From positions 1,116,001-1,180,000 of the forward strand of contig JADNRZ010000010.1 of the NCBI GenBank assembly GCA_015501605.1: a DNA stretch of 64,000 nt. The letters run 5' to 3'. Made by a program: the position numbers and the translations under genes. Position 1 is the first letter of the stretch. Each line of letters begins with the position of its first letter. The stretch comes from Panaeolus papilionaceus (lineage: Eukaryota; Basidiomycota; Agaricomycetes; Agaricales). The notes under the pieces are model-generated. The model had not been told where the DNA came from. It did not search any database and saw only the letters and a program-made list of their open reading frames with translations. Below are positions 11,096-21,612 of the stretch, one piece after another.

Positions 11096-12489
11096 TCAGA
11101 ACATGTCACGAATCCACTTGGCATCTGTTTCTCTCGTACCATCTGCCTTTAGCAGCACATATTCCCTTTTCAGTTTGGGGATCCGATATTCGAAGCATAT
11201 GAACTTGTCTTCTTGGATGAGCGCTTGTCGCATTCGGGGTCTTTCTGTGAAACCCTCCAGACGGCGAGTGATAGCTTCCGTTTTGCGCCCCACATGAAAG
11301 TCGACGACAACATGGAGCGTTTGGAGTCGAGGGAGGCCGGGGGGTTGTAGAATGATCAAAATATTTGCGCCCAACTGTGTTGACAATAAGCAGCCAGCTA
11401 CGCAACTGATAATAAAGGAAACATCACGCACAGCCAGATTTTTATCATGGAGGATGAGTTTGCGTAGATTGGGAAATGTTGTTAATGCTGTTAAGATACA
11501 GCTCGGTCAGAAGAACAAGATGAAGCGTGGACAACATGAAAACCCACTTGCGTATTGATATTTTACATACAGCGTCTCTATGCGGAGACGCTGTTGATCA
11601 CTAAGTGTGGCATAGGGGTTAATCCCAAAGCGTGCACAAAAGTGCACGTGCTTTACATTGGGACATATTGAGACGAAGTCGGGGAGTGAGTCGACGATAA
11701 GGGTGTGTACGGAAGGGAGGGAAAGTTCAGCAAATAAGGTAGGATCGATCTGAGAATTAGAGCGTCGGACGTCGTAAAAGGAGGTGGGGAGGTTGATGGC
11801 TAATTGTATAGTGCTGAGATTTGGGAAAAGAGGAAGACACCGAAACAATTCTTCTGAAACTTCTTCGAGTCGGTGTCCTCTAAGCTCCACAAGAATAGCG
11901 CTGTAGAGGCAAACTTGAATGTTGCTTATTAAGAGAAATGCCAGAAATAAGCCTACCGAACTTTAAACCTTAGCTCTGGGATTTTTATCGTCACAAAGTG
12001 CAGCTGATGGAGCAATTCTACTGCAAACTCCTTGCTTACCCCGTAGCTATCTTTGGAACCACCTAGAATGACTGATCTACCCTTCGTACAACGGGCAACC
12101 CGAGTCCCTGTGTAAACCTCAATGGTCTCGAAGATAAAGGGTAGCGCAAAACGGCGCAGGTTTTTGCAGAGAAGTGAGAAACTCAGTAGCACTTCTCGGC
12201 GCACCCATCTAGAGTCGCGTTCCAAGCTCGAGGTAACTTTGGGAACACAAGGCAGATATAAGAGGATCTCCAAAAGAAGTTCATCCGGGAGCGCCGGCAA
12301 ACCGCGCGAGTTTACTTCATGCGTATCGAGGTCACTGCTGCCACCGTGACTTGTACAACTTGTAGAGACTTTGCGAGCCTTGGTTCGAGTTCTTGATTTG
12401 GAGATCTGTTCTTTCCGTTTCGAACCCTGCTTGACTGAGTCCTGGAGTGTGACTTCGTTCTTGTCTTTGGTTTTTCGTGCTTTTGCCAT
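11096..12489 (-). CDS. F-box protein, tandem copy 2
   Basis: Paralogue of the neighbouring F-box gene with the same exon pattern. The ATG at 12489 (MAKARKTKDKNEVTLQDSVK) aligns with the start of copy 1. The F-box core is LPALPDELLLEILLYLPC, followed by CKNLRRFALPFIFETIEVYT. The middle exon (around 11890-11540) repeats RLEEVSEELFRCLPLFPNL exactly as in copy 1. An LRR-like segment, TTFPNLRKLILHDKNL, precedes the last exon, which contains RQALIQEDKFICFEYRIP and ends at a TGA at 11096. The N-terminal basic linker and the loop after ETIEVYTGTRV differ from copy 1, so the copies are diverged rather than recent duplicates. Likely SCF adaptor; no substrate can be inferred. Confidence 0.8.
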
Positions 12490-12950
12490 GGGCGCTTCTC
12501 TCCCAAGTGGTGGTAACTGTGGGACCCGGGAGAAATTGAGCCAATCTGTCTCCAACCTTGTCACTGTCACAAATGGTCACGCCATATTCGAATCGGCAAC
12601 CACAAAGGACCCCTGTCAGCGATGTCACTCATCCTCCTTCGTAAGACTCCAACAGATTAGGACTTGAGCATAGTACAGTTAAAGGTTGCTACAATGTGTG
12701 TAGGGAACCGGGCCTGGTGACACGTTTGCGTAATCAATTTTCGCTTTGGGCATTCTAATTACCCCTGACCATAGCTACTTAAATTAGACCCGACAATTGC
12801 ATGATTTCCTTGCACTGAAGTGGCAATCTATTGGGTATAAAACAATTTTTTAAACTTAATAGTAACTACAGTGTTGGGCTGCGATTGTTGACCGAGATGG
12901 TATGGAAACACGTAAAATTCAAACTAACCTATCTCCTTATCTCCTTATTA
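12490..12950. other. Promoter of F-box copy 2 and flank of the decayed copy
   Basis: No gene is seen. The open frames here run antisense into the leader of copy 2 and have no coding features. Confidence 0.55.
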
Positions 12951-13515
12951 TTAGTGAGAGAAAACCCCCTGAATCAAACCATCTTCTAAATCCACCTCTA
13001 TCGTTCCATTGACCTTGAGGTATTGATAAACAGGTTTCGGGTACAGATATTCCGCATATTTCATGCATATAAACTTGTCTTCCACAACGAGCGCTCGTCG
13101 TGATCGGAATTGCCTTCTGAGAAACTCTAAGGTGCATTTGGCATCCACAATTCGACTACATGCAAAATGCCTCAGGTTCCTACAAAAGATGTGAGAGGCT
13201 CAGAAGCATCTCACGACGTGCGACTTTGAAGCCCGAGCTTCTCGACTTACGGTTTATGTCGAGGGTGATTTTAGGAGTGGCGGTGGGCAAATGTCATATA
13301 ATTTCAAGAAGGAGCTCGTCTAGAAATTTAAAGGATGGTAGACTGCGCCATATTCCATGTGGTTTTGCAAAGGATTTGTTGCTGCGATCTCTCGAAGCTT
13401 TGCGAACGCTTCTGGCCCGTGACTTCGTAACTTGTTCCTTGCGTTCTAAACCCTCTTGACTGTGCTTAAGCGTGATTTTGTCTTTTCTCCTGAGCTTTGG
13501 TGGCTTGGTCGAGAT
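12951..13515 (-). pseudogene. Decayed, internally deleted third F-box copy
   Basis: Minus-strand remains of a third member of the array. The position of the initiator ATG in copies 1 and 2 reads ATC here (13513-13515). The basic linker (RRKDKITLKHSQEGLERKEQ) and F-box (FLDELLLEII) are followed at once by an in-frame TGA. The next segment (HLPTATPKITLDINR, RREMLLSLS) is readable but then hits a TAG, with a probable 2-nt loss before RNLRHFA. Directly after this comes CTLEFLRRQFRSRRALVVED and FICMKYAEYLYP, matching the last exon of the intact copies. The whole LRR-like middle, including ETIEVYT and RLEEVSEELFRCL, is missing. Lost start, two stops, a frameshift and an internal deletion together make a functional product very unlikely. 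Confidence 0.85.
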
Positions 13516-13653
13516 GGAAAATGTGTTGGCACTAATGGATGAAAGCAGAGTGCACATTACGCAGTGTCGCGCTGGCTGTAACAACACGCATCACCGTTCG
13601 TCAAACATCACTGTTAATAAAGAGTTTTATAATAACCGTCAGAATGATTGATA

Positions 13654-13663
13654 GACGCGACGC
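13654..13663. promoter_or_regulatory. CGCG-core element upstream of MCM4
   Basis: GACGCGACGC, about 285 nt upstream of the MCM4 ATG. It resembles the repeats close to the start codon and may be a further binding site of the same kind. Confidence 0.35.
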
Positions 13664-13878
13664 ATCCCGCAATAGAATCCGTCATGCGTCTCTTCCCATC
13701 GGGCATCAGTGCTTGAAAGCGCTCTACCATGATCAGTATGATACAAACAAGGCATTAAAAAACAAATTATTAGTGAAATTGTAATCCTTTCGATGATAGC
13801 AAGTCGTAAAGAACTGAATGTTGTTCCGAGCCGATCATACTAAAAAATAATCTGAACTCCGCAACCTGCCCTTAAGTG

Positions 13879-13894
13879 ACGCGTCGCGTCGCGT
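13879..13894 (+). promoter_or_regulatory. Tandem MluI-cell-cycle-box-like repeats before MCM4
   Basis: ACGCGTCGCGTCGCGT: a perfect ACGCGT hexamer followed by two GTCGCGT units, ending about 50 nt before the MCM4 ATG. In yeasts ACGCGT is bound by MBF and drives G1/S transcription of replication genes. The same type of repeat occurs before the Scc3 gene in this window. Confidence 0.6.
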
Positions 13895-13946
13895 CTTTGC
13901 AATCTCTTTGCAAATCCTTCTTCACCAATTTAGCGCCTGGTTCATC

Positions 13947-16900
13947 ATGTCTTCTCCTCCCGCTCTCGATTTTCCTTCTTCTGAAATGGACATCGATGAG
14001 GGCTCAGGCCAGCAACAGACGCCCAAGCAACCTTTGTTTTTGGCTGGAACGCCATCGGCTGTAGGCACACCTGGAATGCGATCTGATATGGCTCCATCAT
14101 CACCTCTTCGTGGTGTAACAGCCAGACGTGCTTTGGGAATGAGTACACCGAACCGTACACCACTTTTTATCCGTATGCTTTGTGAAATATTTAAAGCTTG
14201 GTTCATAATCTGACATGCATGGGGCAGGGAGTTCATCACCAATGGCTTACCCGTCTTCATCCCCCGCCAAACCCTCCCAAAGGCGCTCTCATTTAAACTC
14301 AGATCACCCAATGGACTCGGATCCTTTGGATTTTCCTTCGTATGTATCCCTTATATCGATTACAATGTGTCAACTAACTTTTCCATAGGAGCCCTGCTGT
14401 CAACAAAACTCCCCGTAATCGTAGAGGGGATATCCACTCGTCTCTCTCTATTACTCCTAGCGGGTCAGCTCGACGTCAGCGAGCAAGAGCTCCTACAGAT
14501 CCAAATGACCTCAACTCTGATGGAGTCCGGCTCGACATTCCTGCATCTTCCCAAGCTGCCCTTTCAGCACAGACAGCCACAGACGAGCCGGACGAAATCA
14601 GGGCCATCTGGGGTACCACTGTCAATCTGAATGAGACGATGAAGCTTTTCCGTGATTTTCTGAGAGGATTCAAGCCCAAGTACAGGGGATCCTACGACCG
14701 TCAGAATGGCCTCAAGACTCGTCCATTCGCCTCGCCTGAGGAAGGCGAGCTCGTTCTTTATGAATCGTACTTCAGAAGAATGAGGCAAACTGGCGAAACA
14801 AATCTCAACCTCGACGCCCTCAACCTGCTTGCCTACCCTCCAGCAAAGAAACTCTATAACCAACTGCTCAAGTACCCTCAGGAAGTCATCCCAGCCATGG
14901 ATCAAGTCCTAAAGGATATGATGCTCGAAGTAGCCGAACAAGACCAACAAACAGGCATGGAAGGCATGGAAGGAAATGAAGGAGACGAGGAAATTGCTGA
15001 AATTGTGGGCAGAATATACAAAGTCAGGCCGTTTGGTCTGCCTTCCATTAACATGCGAGCTTTGAACCCAACCGGTATGTATCTTTTCTACGTCCAGAAA
15101 AAAAAATCCTCATGCCATGAACAGATACCGACAAACTCATCTGCATCAAGGGTCTCGTTATCCGTGCAACCCCCGTCATTCCAGACATGAAAGTCGCCTT
15201 CTTCCGCTGCCTTACCTGCTCTCACACAGTCCAAGTCGAAATTGACCGCGGCAAGATCGAAGAGCCAGGACGCTGCCCGCGAGATGTCTGTTCCGCCGTT
15301 GGCACGATGTCGCTCGTTCACAACCGCTGCGAGTTTGCTGATCGTCAAGTCATCCGTCTTCAAGAAACTCCTGATGCCGTTCCAGATGGTCAGACCCCTC
15401 ATACCGTCTCGTTGAGTGTATACGACGAGCTTGTCGATGTCAGTAAACCTGGTGACCGTGTCACTGTTACTGGAATTTACCGCTCTGTGCCTGTTCGTGT
15501 CAACCCCCGTCAACGGACTCTGAAAAGTCTTTTCAAGACATATCTCGACGTTGTCCATGTTAAGATGGGTACAGGCAGCGGTTTGAGCGTGGACAGAAGC
15601 ACGCGTTCTGGCAGTGATCGCACCCCTGGAATTGGTGGTGTGGGTGATGGTGGAGACGACGAATTCCAGCAGGAAGGTCGCCAAACCCGTCAAGCTGAAC
15701 TGGAGGCCAAACTCAAGGAGCTTAGCCAACGACCTGATATTTACGAATATCTTGCTCGTTCCCTGGCGCCTTCGATCTGGGAGATGGACGACGTTAAGAA
15801 GGGCATTCTCCTTCAATTGTTTGGTGGTACCAACAAGAGTGTTGCAAGAGGCGGAGGTGGTGGTGGACCAAGATATCGTGGTGACATCAATGTCTTGCTT
15901 GTTGGTGACCCTGGTGTCAGTAAATCTCAAATTCTACAGGTGCGTTAAATTTTTGTTCTGGGGAAGTAGGTTGTAAACTAATGTTTTCATATTTTTTCTT
16001 CAGTATGTCCACAAGATCGCTCCTCGTGGCGTCTACGCATCCGGAAAGGGTTCTTCTGCTGTCGGTCTGACAGCATATGTTACGCGCGACCCAGAGACCA
16101 AGCAGCTAGTGCTGGAGAGGTCTGTGTCTTTTATTAGGACAACCAACCTATGTCTAACCTGTGTTATAGTGGTGCCCTTGTGCTCAGTGACGGAGGTGTT
16201 TGCTGTATCGACGAGTTCGACAAAATGTCCGACGCAACACGAAGTGTTCTTCATGAAGTCATGGTGAGTATTTAGTTCTTAAAACTGCAACCATTCTCTA
16301 AAACAATTTCTTCAGGAACAACAAACGGTGTCCATCGCCAAAGCTGGTATCATCACCACCCTCAACGCTCGTACATCCATTTTGGCAGCTGCTAATCCTG
16401 TTGGGTCAAAATACGACGTCAATCTACCGATTACTCGTAACATTGATCTTCCTCCTACCCTTATTTCCCGTTTCGACTTGCTATATCTCGTCCTAGATCA
16501 AGTCGACGATGCACTTGACAGGAAGCTTGCTCAGCATCTTGTCGGACTGTATCTTGAGGATGGTGGCCCTTCGCAAACTGAACAGGATTTCTTGGTGCGT
16601 TCTTTTTTTAATATATTTTTCTGGTCAAGCATTCCCTCATAACAAATCTGTTGCTATTAGCCTCTGCAAGAAGTCTCTGCATACATTGATTACGCGCGCG
16701 CGTACATCCACCCCGTCATCTCACAAGCAGCTGGCCAAGCCCTCGTCGATGCATACCTCGAAATGCGTAACATGGGTGACGACCCTCGTGCCTCTGAAAA
16801 GCGTATTACAGCAACCACGCGTCAACTCGAGTCACTCATCCGTCTCTCCGAAGCTCACGCCCGCATGCACTTTGCCGACTTCGTCGAAGTCAAAGACGTC

Positions 16901-17239
16901 AAGGAAGCAAGCAGGCTCATGCGCGAAGCTATCAGGACGAGCGCGATGGATCCACGGACGGGCAAGATCGATATGGGTCTGCTCAACACTGGTACTGGAT
17001 CTGGTCAGAGGAAACTGCGAGACGATATGAGACGCGAAGTTCTTAATCTCCTCGAGGGACCAGCTGGCAAGGCGAGGGGCATCAAATGGACTGATGCGGT
17101 CAAGATGCTTAGCGAGCAGAGTAGTGTCAAGGTTGACTCTGTTGAGTTTTCAGAGGTTATCAAGACGCTGGAGAACGAAGGTCTTGTCAGGGTTACTGGT
17201 GATCGGGAGAGAAGGACGATCAAGAGGATTGAGGGATGA
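13947..17239 (+). CDS. MCM4: DNA replication licensing factor MCM4 (968 aa)
   Basis: Subunit of the Mcm2-7 replicative helicase, acting in the nucleus in origin licensing and unwinding. Eight exons join in phase throughout: 13947-14172, 14228-14339, 14389-15074, 15125-15939, 16004-16119, 16170-16263, 16316-16594 and 16661-17239. The length of 968 residues compares with about 930 in yeasts. The N-terminal 170 residues are Ser/Thr/Pro-rich and disordered (SP-rich kinase-target type). The OB/zinc domain has FFRCLTCSH...GRCPRDVC. The AAA+ core has Walker [10 protein letters not shown] (about 602-610), Walker B CIDEFDKM (about 664-671) and the arginine finger SRFD (734-737). [18 protein letters not shown] is diagnostic for MCM4. 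A C-terminal winged helix ([16 protein letters not shown]) is present. All key residues are intact. It is divergent from the decayed F-box copy. Confidence 0.97.
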
Positions 17240-17459
17240 TGACCTTGTTTTTTCTTTTCTTATTCTGGTGTCGTTGTTGGATCCTTTTTTAATTATTTAG
17301 AGTTGTACATTCTAATTTACTTGTGCTGTTGTTTTACCCTCTCGCTGTCTTTGTATTGTTGTCTCTGGTGAAATTTAATATAAATGTATATTAACCCACA
17401 AATGAATTTATTGGTAACTACGGGATGGCTTCATTGAAGTCTGGAAGCTTTTGAGCCCT

Positions 17460-19172
17460 TCAAGGACGAGGAGCAACCCTAATGACGACCTTGCCGATAT
17501 GCCTTTGAGATTCAAGGTGCTCCATCGCTTGAATAGCCTCTTCAAACTCGAACATTTTATCGACAACTGGTCGAGTGATTTCAGGGTATGCTGCTAGAGC
17601 GTTGTTCATTTGCTGAAACCTGTGATCGGAAGCATAGCTATCAGCGAAGTGCAGTGAGAAGATAGTGACACGGTGCCTACTCGTAGAGAGAACCGATATG
17701 GATGCCACGAATAGTGGCTTCTTTGAAAATGAGGGTGCGAACAACGTTTGGATTGGGACCGTCAAAGTCGACCTATTTCGCGCGTTATTTATGTCAGTTC
17801 GACTTTTTTTAGCTCGTGAAGGTAGACGTACACTGGCGATGATACCAACGAGGTGGATTGTTCCCCCGAATTTGACTGCATTGAGGGATTTCAGTAATGT
17901 GTCTTCTCCACCGACTTCGACGATGTGGTCGACTCCTGCGCCGTTCGTCTGCGAAATACCATTCATGCATCAGCAAGGCCACTTAAAGGTATGAGATTAA
18001 AGACGCTTACAATTTTCAACACTTCTTCATCCCAGTTGGGAGTCTTCTTGTAATTGATAACATGCTTCGCCCCGAGTTTCTTTGCGAACTCGAGTTTATC
18101 GTCGGATGAGGATGTAACGATGACTGTTGCTCCGAATGCGACTGCGAATTGCAGAGCAGCTCTATAATAAAGTAATTGAGACATCATCAGGATGAAAGGT
18201 TCAGAATCGAGGGGGTCCTGATGAACGCACATTGAAACACCCCCTGTGCCTTGAACGAGGACAGTGTGTCCTGGTTGAACGGGTTGAGGCCCACGAATGC
18301 AGCTCCATGCCGTTAAGCTAGAGCAACTGGAAGTACCTTGTTGTGAATTGCTTGTTCTCAAGAGGAGAAAGGGGTACACACGGTAAAGTAGATGCTTCTT
18401 CGTAGGATAGGTGTTCAGGAATAGAGACAAGAGACTGTTAAAAAGGGGTCAAAGGGGTAAACTAAAGCAACAGTAAGATTCAATTTAACTTACCTTCGCT
18501 GGGAATACTCTATACTGCGTCAAAACACCAGGTTCAGTAAATCCAAGTGCTGTCTTCGCAATCTCAGGGGTAACAGGACCATGAATTCGGTCAAGTAAGA
18601 AGTTGCAGCAGACACGGTCACCAATCGCCCACCCCGTCACCTCGTCTCCGAGTTGAATGATTTCCCCAGCGGCATCTGACAGTGGTACAAGATTTTCGGG
18701 AGTTCTGCGTGAGTAATAAATATGAGGTCGTTAGTATAATTCAATGGATCAGCATCCAAAAACACAAAGACATTGAAGAATAAATTATGAACAGTACTCA
18801 CGCATTCCCATAAGCATAAGCGTTACGTGCAATCAGTAGATCACGGAACTGCACGGATTAGAGTTCGTTCAAAGGAATATAACAATGCATCAGTAATCCT
18901 TCACAATTCAATCAAGAAGGTGGTAGAGATTCTTACCTGGAGCGAGACCGCATGGATCTTGACAAGAACCTGGGTAGACTTTAAGGCAGGGATGGGTGCA
19001 TCGACAATCTTGAGTGAATGATAATCGCCAACCTATAGATACGTGGGTCTTAGGTCAGAGGTGCATCTGAAAGAGACTTTGGAGGTATATAAACTGTGTC
19101 TTGGTTGCGACTACTGACAGTGGTAAGGTTGTATGCCTTGGTGGTAGTTGGGGCTTGAGTTCGGTTCACCAT
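17460..19172 (-). CDS. Zinc-type medium-chain alcohol dehydrogenase / quinone-oxidoreductase-like
   Basis: NAD(P)-dependent oxidoreductase of the MDR superfamily, probably cytosolic. The ATG at 19172 (MVNRTQAPTTTKAYNLTTVS) lies 133 nt downstream of a TATAAAAG box. Exons follow in phase with typical MDR blocks in order: GDYHSLKIVDAPIPALKSTQ, FRDLLIARNAY, PLSDAAGEIIQLGDEVTGW, TAWSCIRGPQPVQPGHTVLV, the nucleotide-binding VQGTGGVS, AVAFGATVIVTSSSDDKLEF, GVDHIVEVGGEDTLLKS and the C-terminal HIGKVVIRVAPRP. The structural-zinc Cys cluster of classical ADHs is not apparent, so this is closer to the fungal quinone-oxidoreductase-like subgroup. The substrate cannot be inferred. It is followed on the same strand by a D-2-hydroxyacid dehydrogenase, but the 600-nt gap argues for separate promoters. 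Confidence 0.88.
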
Positions 19173-19790
19173 TTATTTCTCGAGTGTGATGGTCAATGTA
19201 AGATGGATATACGAGTCCGGTGAGCCAATCAATGAGTATTTGAGTCTTGATGCGAAATCAGTTGTTCAACTGTGAATGAGAATCATTGACCGTTCATGGT
19301 TGCCCTTTTATACCTCAGCACAAAGGATGTCTGAGGTGGGTTTGTCATCGTATGCAAGCATCGTCTAGTCGAATATTTGTAAACTGGATAAGCAGTTTTG
19401 ACATAACAGGGAGGCTTACTCACATTCGAATGGGCGGTTGGTCTTCACACTTGGGCGCACATTGAGAATTGGGCCCAATGTTCTCCCAAAACAGTCCAAC
19501 TCGATGGTAAAATATTGCTGTCCCACGGCAATACTGTACAGCAGAAAGAGACCGATTTCTTACTCAGCATCTTGGGGGGGCCAAGACGGTGCAATGCTTC
19601 TCAAGCGTCCTTCATAGGTTCGTGAAAGAGTGAGAAGTGATAGAAATCTCAAATGTCAATAAGTTGGTTCCAGGAAGCTGGTATATAAGTACAAATTCTT
19701 GTAGAGATGACTAGGTGTTAAAATGGGTTAAACGAAGTAAAGGCGCTAGAACGACATACTATAGTTGCTACATATTTGATAGGGTATCCG
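19173..19790. other. Intergenic, promoter of the MDR dehydrogenase
   Basis: Contains the TATA and CCAAT-type sites. The rest (19330-19790) is the 3' flank of the D-2-hydroxyacid dehydrogenase; no further gene is seen. Confidence 0.6.
19305..19312 (-). promoter_or_regulatory. TATA box of the MDR dehydrogenase
   Basis: TATAAAAG on the minus strand, 133 nt upstream of the ATG at 19172. An AGCCAATCA (CCAAT-type) sequence lies between them. Confidence 0.55.
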
Positions 19791-21027
19791 TTATTGCTCT
19801 ACCAGGCAAGCGCAAGTGCCAGTCTCTTCAAGCTGTCGCAAGTTTCGAAGTGTGGTATCGGCGATATTTTCAAGGGCCTCTTTAGTCAGGAAGGCTTGGT
19901 GACCACTACAGTGCGGAGATTTCGAGTCAGTCAACGAGGATTACTAATATGGCAGAGTGCCCTTACGTGACAAAAACGTTGTAAAACGTCAGAAGACGCG
20001 AAAAGACGTCGTCTGTGATAATCTTCGAGCTCGAGTCGGCGAAGAAATGGGCAGATTCGCCTTCATATACATCCAAGCCAACAGCAGCAACATGTCCAGA
20101 TTTGAGAGCACTGTAAAATTTTCAACGTGGTGAATCATGGGGAGGTATTTTTGGACCCTACCCGATGAGTGCATGAGTATCAATCAAGCCTCCTCTAGAG
20201 GTGTTGATCAATACAACGCCTTTTTTCGTCTTTTTCAGGGTATCCTCGTTGATGATATACTTTGTGCTGTCCATTAGCGGGCAATGCAAACTGATGATAT
20301 CGGAGGTTGACAGTAGATCATCTAGCGTTGGTACGTAAGTGATCCCATATTTTTCTGCCATAGGAGAAGGGTAGGGGTCGTAGGCGATGACATCTGCGCC
20401 GAAACCTTGCGACAGAATCTTTCCTGTCAGCAAGCCAATCTTCCCAGTCCCGATGAGCCCGATCTTCTTTCCGTGTAGATTGAACCCAAGCAGTCCATCC
20501 AGCAGGAAATTTCCTTCACGGACGCGGTTATACGCTTTGTGGTACTTGCGGATAACGGTGAGCATCATTCCGACTGCGAACTCTGCGACGGCTTCTGGAG
20601 AGTATGCAGGAACACGGGCTACTTTGATGCCGTATTTGGCGGTTGCTGCAAGGTCAACGTTGTTGAAACCAGCACAACGAAGAACGATGTATTTCTGGTG
20701 GATAGATGATAAGTAATTGGGGACGTAAAGATCATATCAAGCACTGTAATCGCACCACTCCAAGCTCGTTCAATTTCTCCACTACGGTGGCATCGCAGAC
20801 GTCGTTCACGAAAAGACAGACGGCTTGGTGTCCTGCTGCGAGTACAACAGTTTTCTGATTAAGTAGAGGGTCGATATAGGTGAATTCAAGGTCGCTTCCT
20901 TGGGAATTGACGGCATCGAAAGAATCGACGTCGTACTGAATAAACAAAGATGTCAGAGTTGGTGCAAAAAAAGTGAAAACAGAGCCTGGTCACATACTTT
21001 GCGTGTTCCAAAAACTGCGATCTTCAT
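19791..21027 (-). CDS. D-2-hydroxyacid dehydrogenase, D-lactate dehydrogenase type
   Basis: NAD-dependent reduction of 2-oxoacids (pyruvate to D-lactate or related), cytosolic. It starts at the ATG at 21027 ([10 protein letters not shown]), with a first exon of only about 30 nt before a GTATGT donor. Later exons give [20 protein letters not shown], then [30 protein letters not shown], the Rossmann motif [24 protein letters not shown]-type [30 protein letters not shown] and the C-terminal catalytic-His block [18 protein letters not shown]. The conserved Arg, Glu and His of D-isomer-specific dehydrogenases are visible. The protein ends [16 protein letters not shown] at a TAA at 19791. The length is about 340 residues, normal for the family. 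The motif set resembles bacterial-type D-LDH (LdhA) proteins also found in fungi. Confidence 0.92.
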
Positions 21028-21612
21028 GGTGAATGGTGGGGGTGTAGGATGCCAATTCTACAAGATCTCCCCTCCATTAAAAGCGCCATCCGAAGGGTAT
21101 ATCCAAGTATGGTATGTCTATCATCAAGGCAGACTACCCAGCCGATCACCTTATCGCCCCTTTCAAGGGCTGTGCCAAGCATGTCAGTCTGAAGATGTTT
21201 GCACTGAGGAAAGTTGTTCATTTGGGTGTCTCGACTTGTGTCCTATATAAAAGACGAGTCTTAGACACACCCAGCCATCATCCCAAGTGAATTCATAATA
21301 GATTGAAAGGGTGTATTCAGTGTTATCATGACAAAAGGTTGATAGGCCGTGTGGTGTAGTGGAAAAGAGCAGAAAGTTGTTTGTTCGTTGTGTTGTACAG
21401 GCTGTGGCTGTGCTAATCTCGGCTTGCCTAGACCAACTGGCAATGATCCGACAGCGGCCAATTGTGTTACAATATTTTGAAAAACTTGGTGAAGAGGTCT
21501 GCCGCTATAGACTGCTTGGGAAACGTTTTTGTTTAGGAGAACACGAAAAATACCATTATTCTGCACCGCAACATCAGTACAAGAGATAAAGATCCAAAGT
21601 CTCGACACCTGT
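21028..21612. other. Intergenic, promoter of D-2-hydroxyacid dehydrogenase
   Basis: Includes a TATATA-containing site near 21243-21250, about 215 nt upstream of the ATG at 21027. No additional gene is supported; the frame at 21359-21589 begins with GTG and has no domain. Confidence 0.55.

Noticed and set aside
15088..15930. 280-codon open frame antisense to MCM4
   Set aside because: It exactly overlaps the conserved MCM4 exon 4, has no domain, and its composition (Thr/Ser/Arg) mirrors the sense codons. A shadow frame.
17460..21027. A catabolic gene cluster formed by the two adjacent dehydrogenases
   Set aside because: They are only neighbours on the same strand, with a promoter gap of about 600 nt and no linked transporter, regulator or further pathway enzyme.
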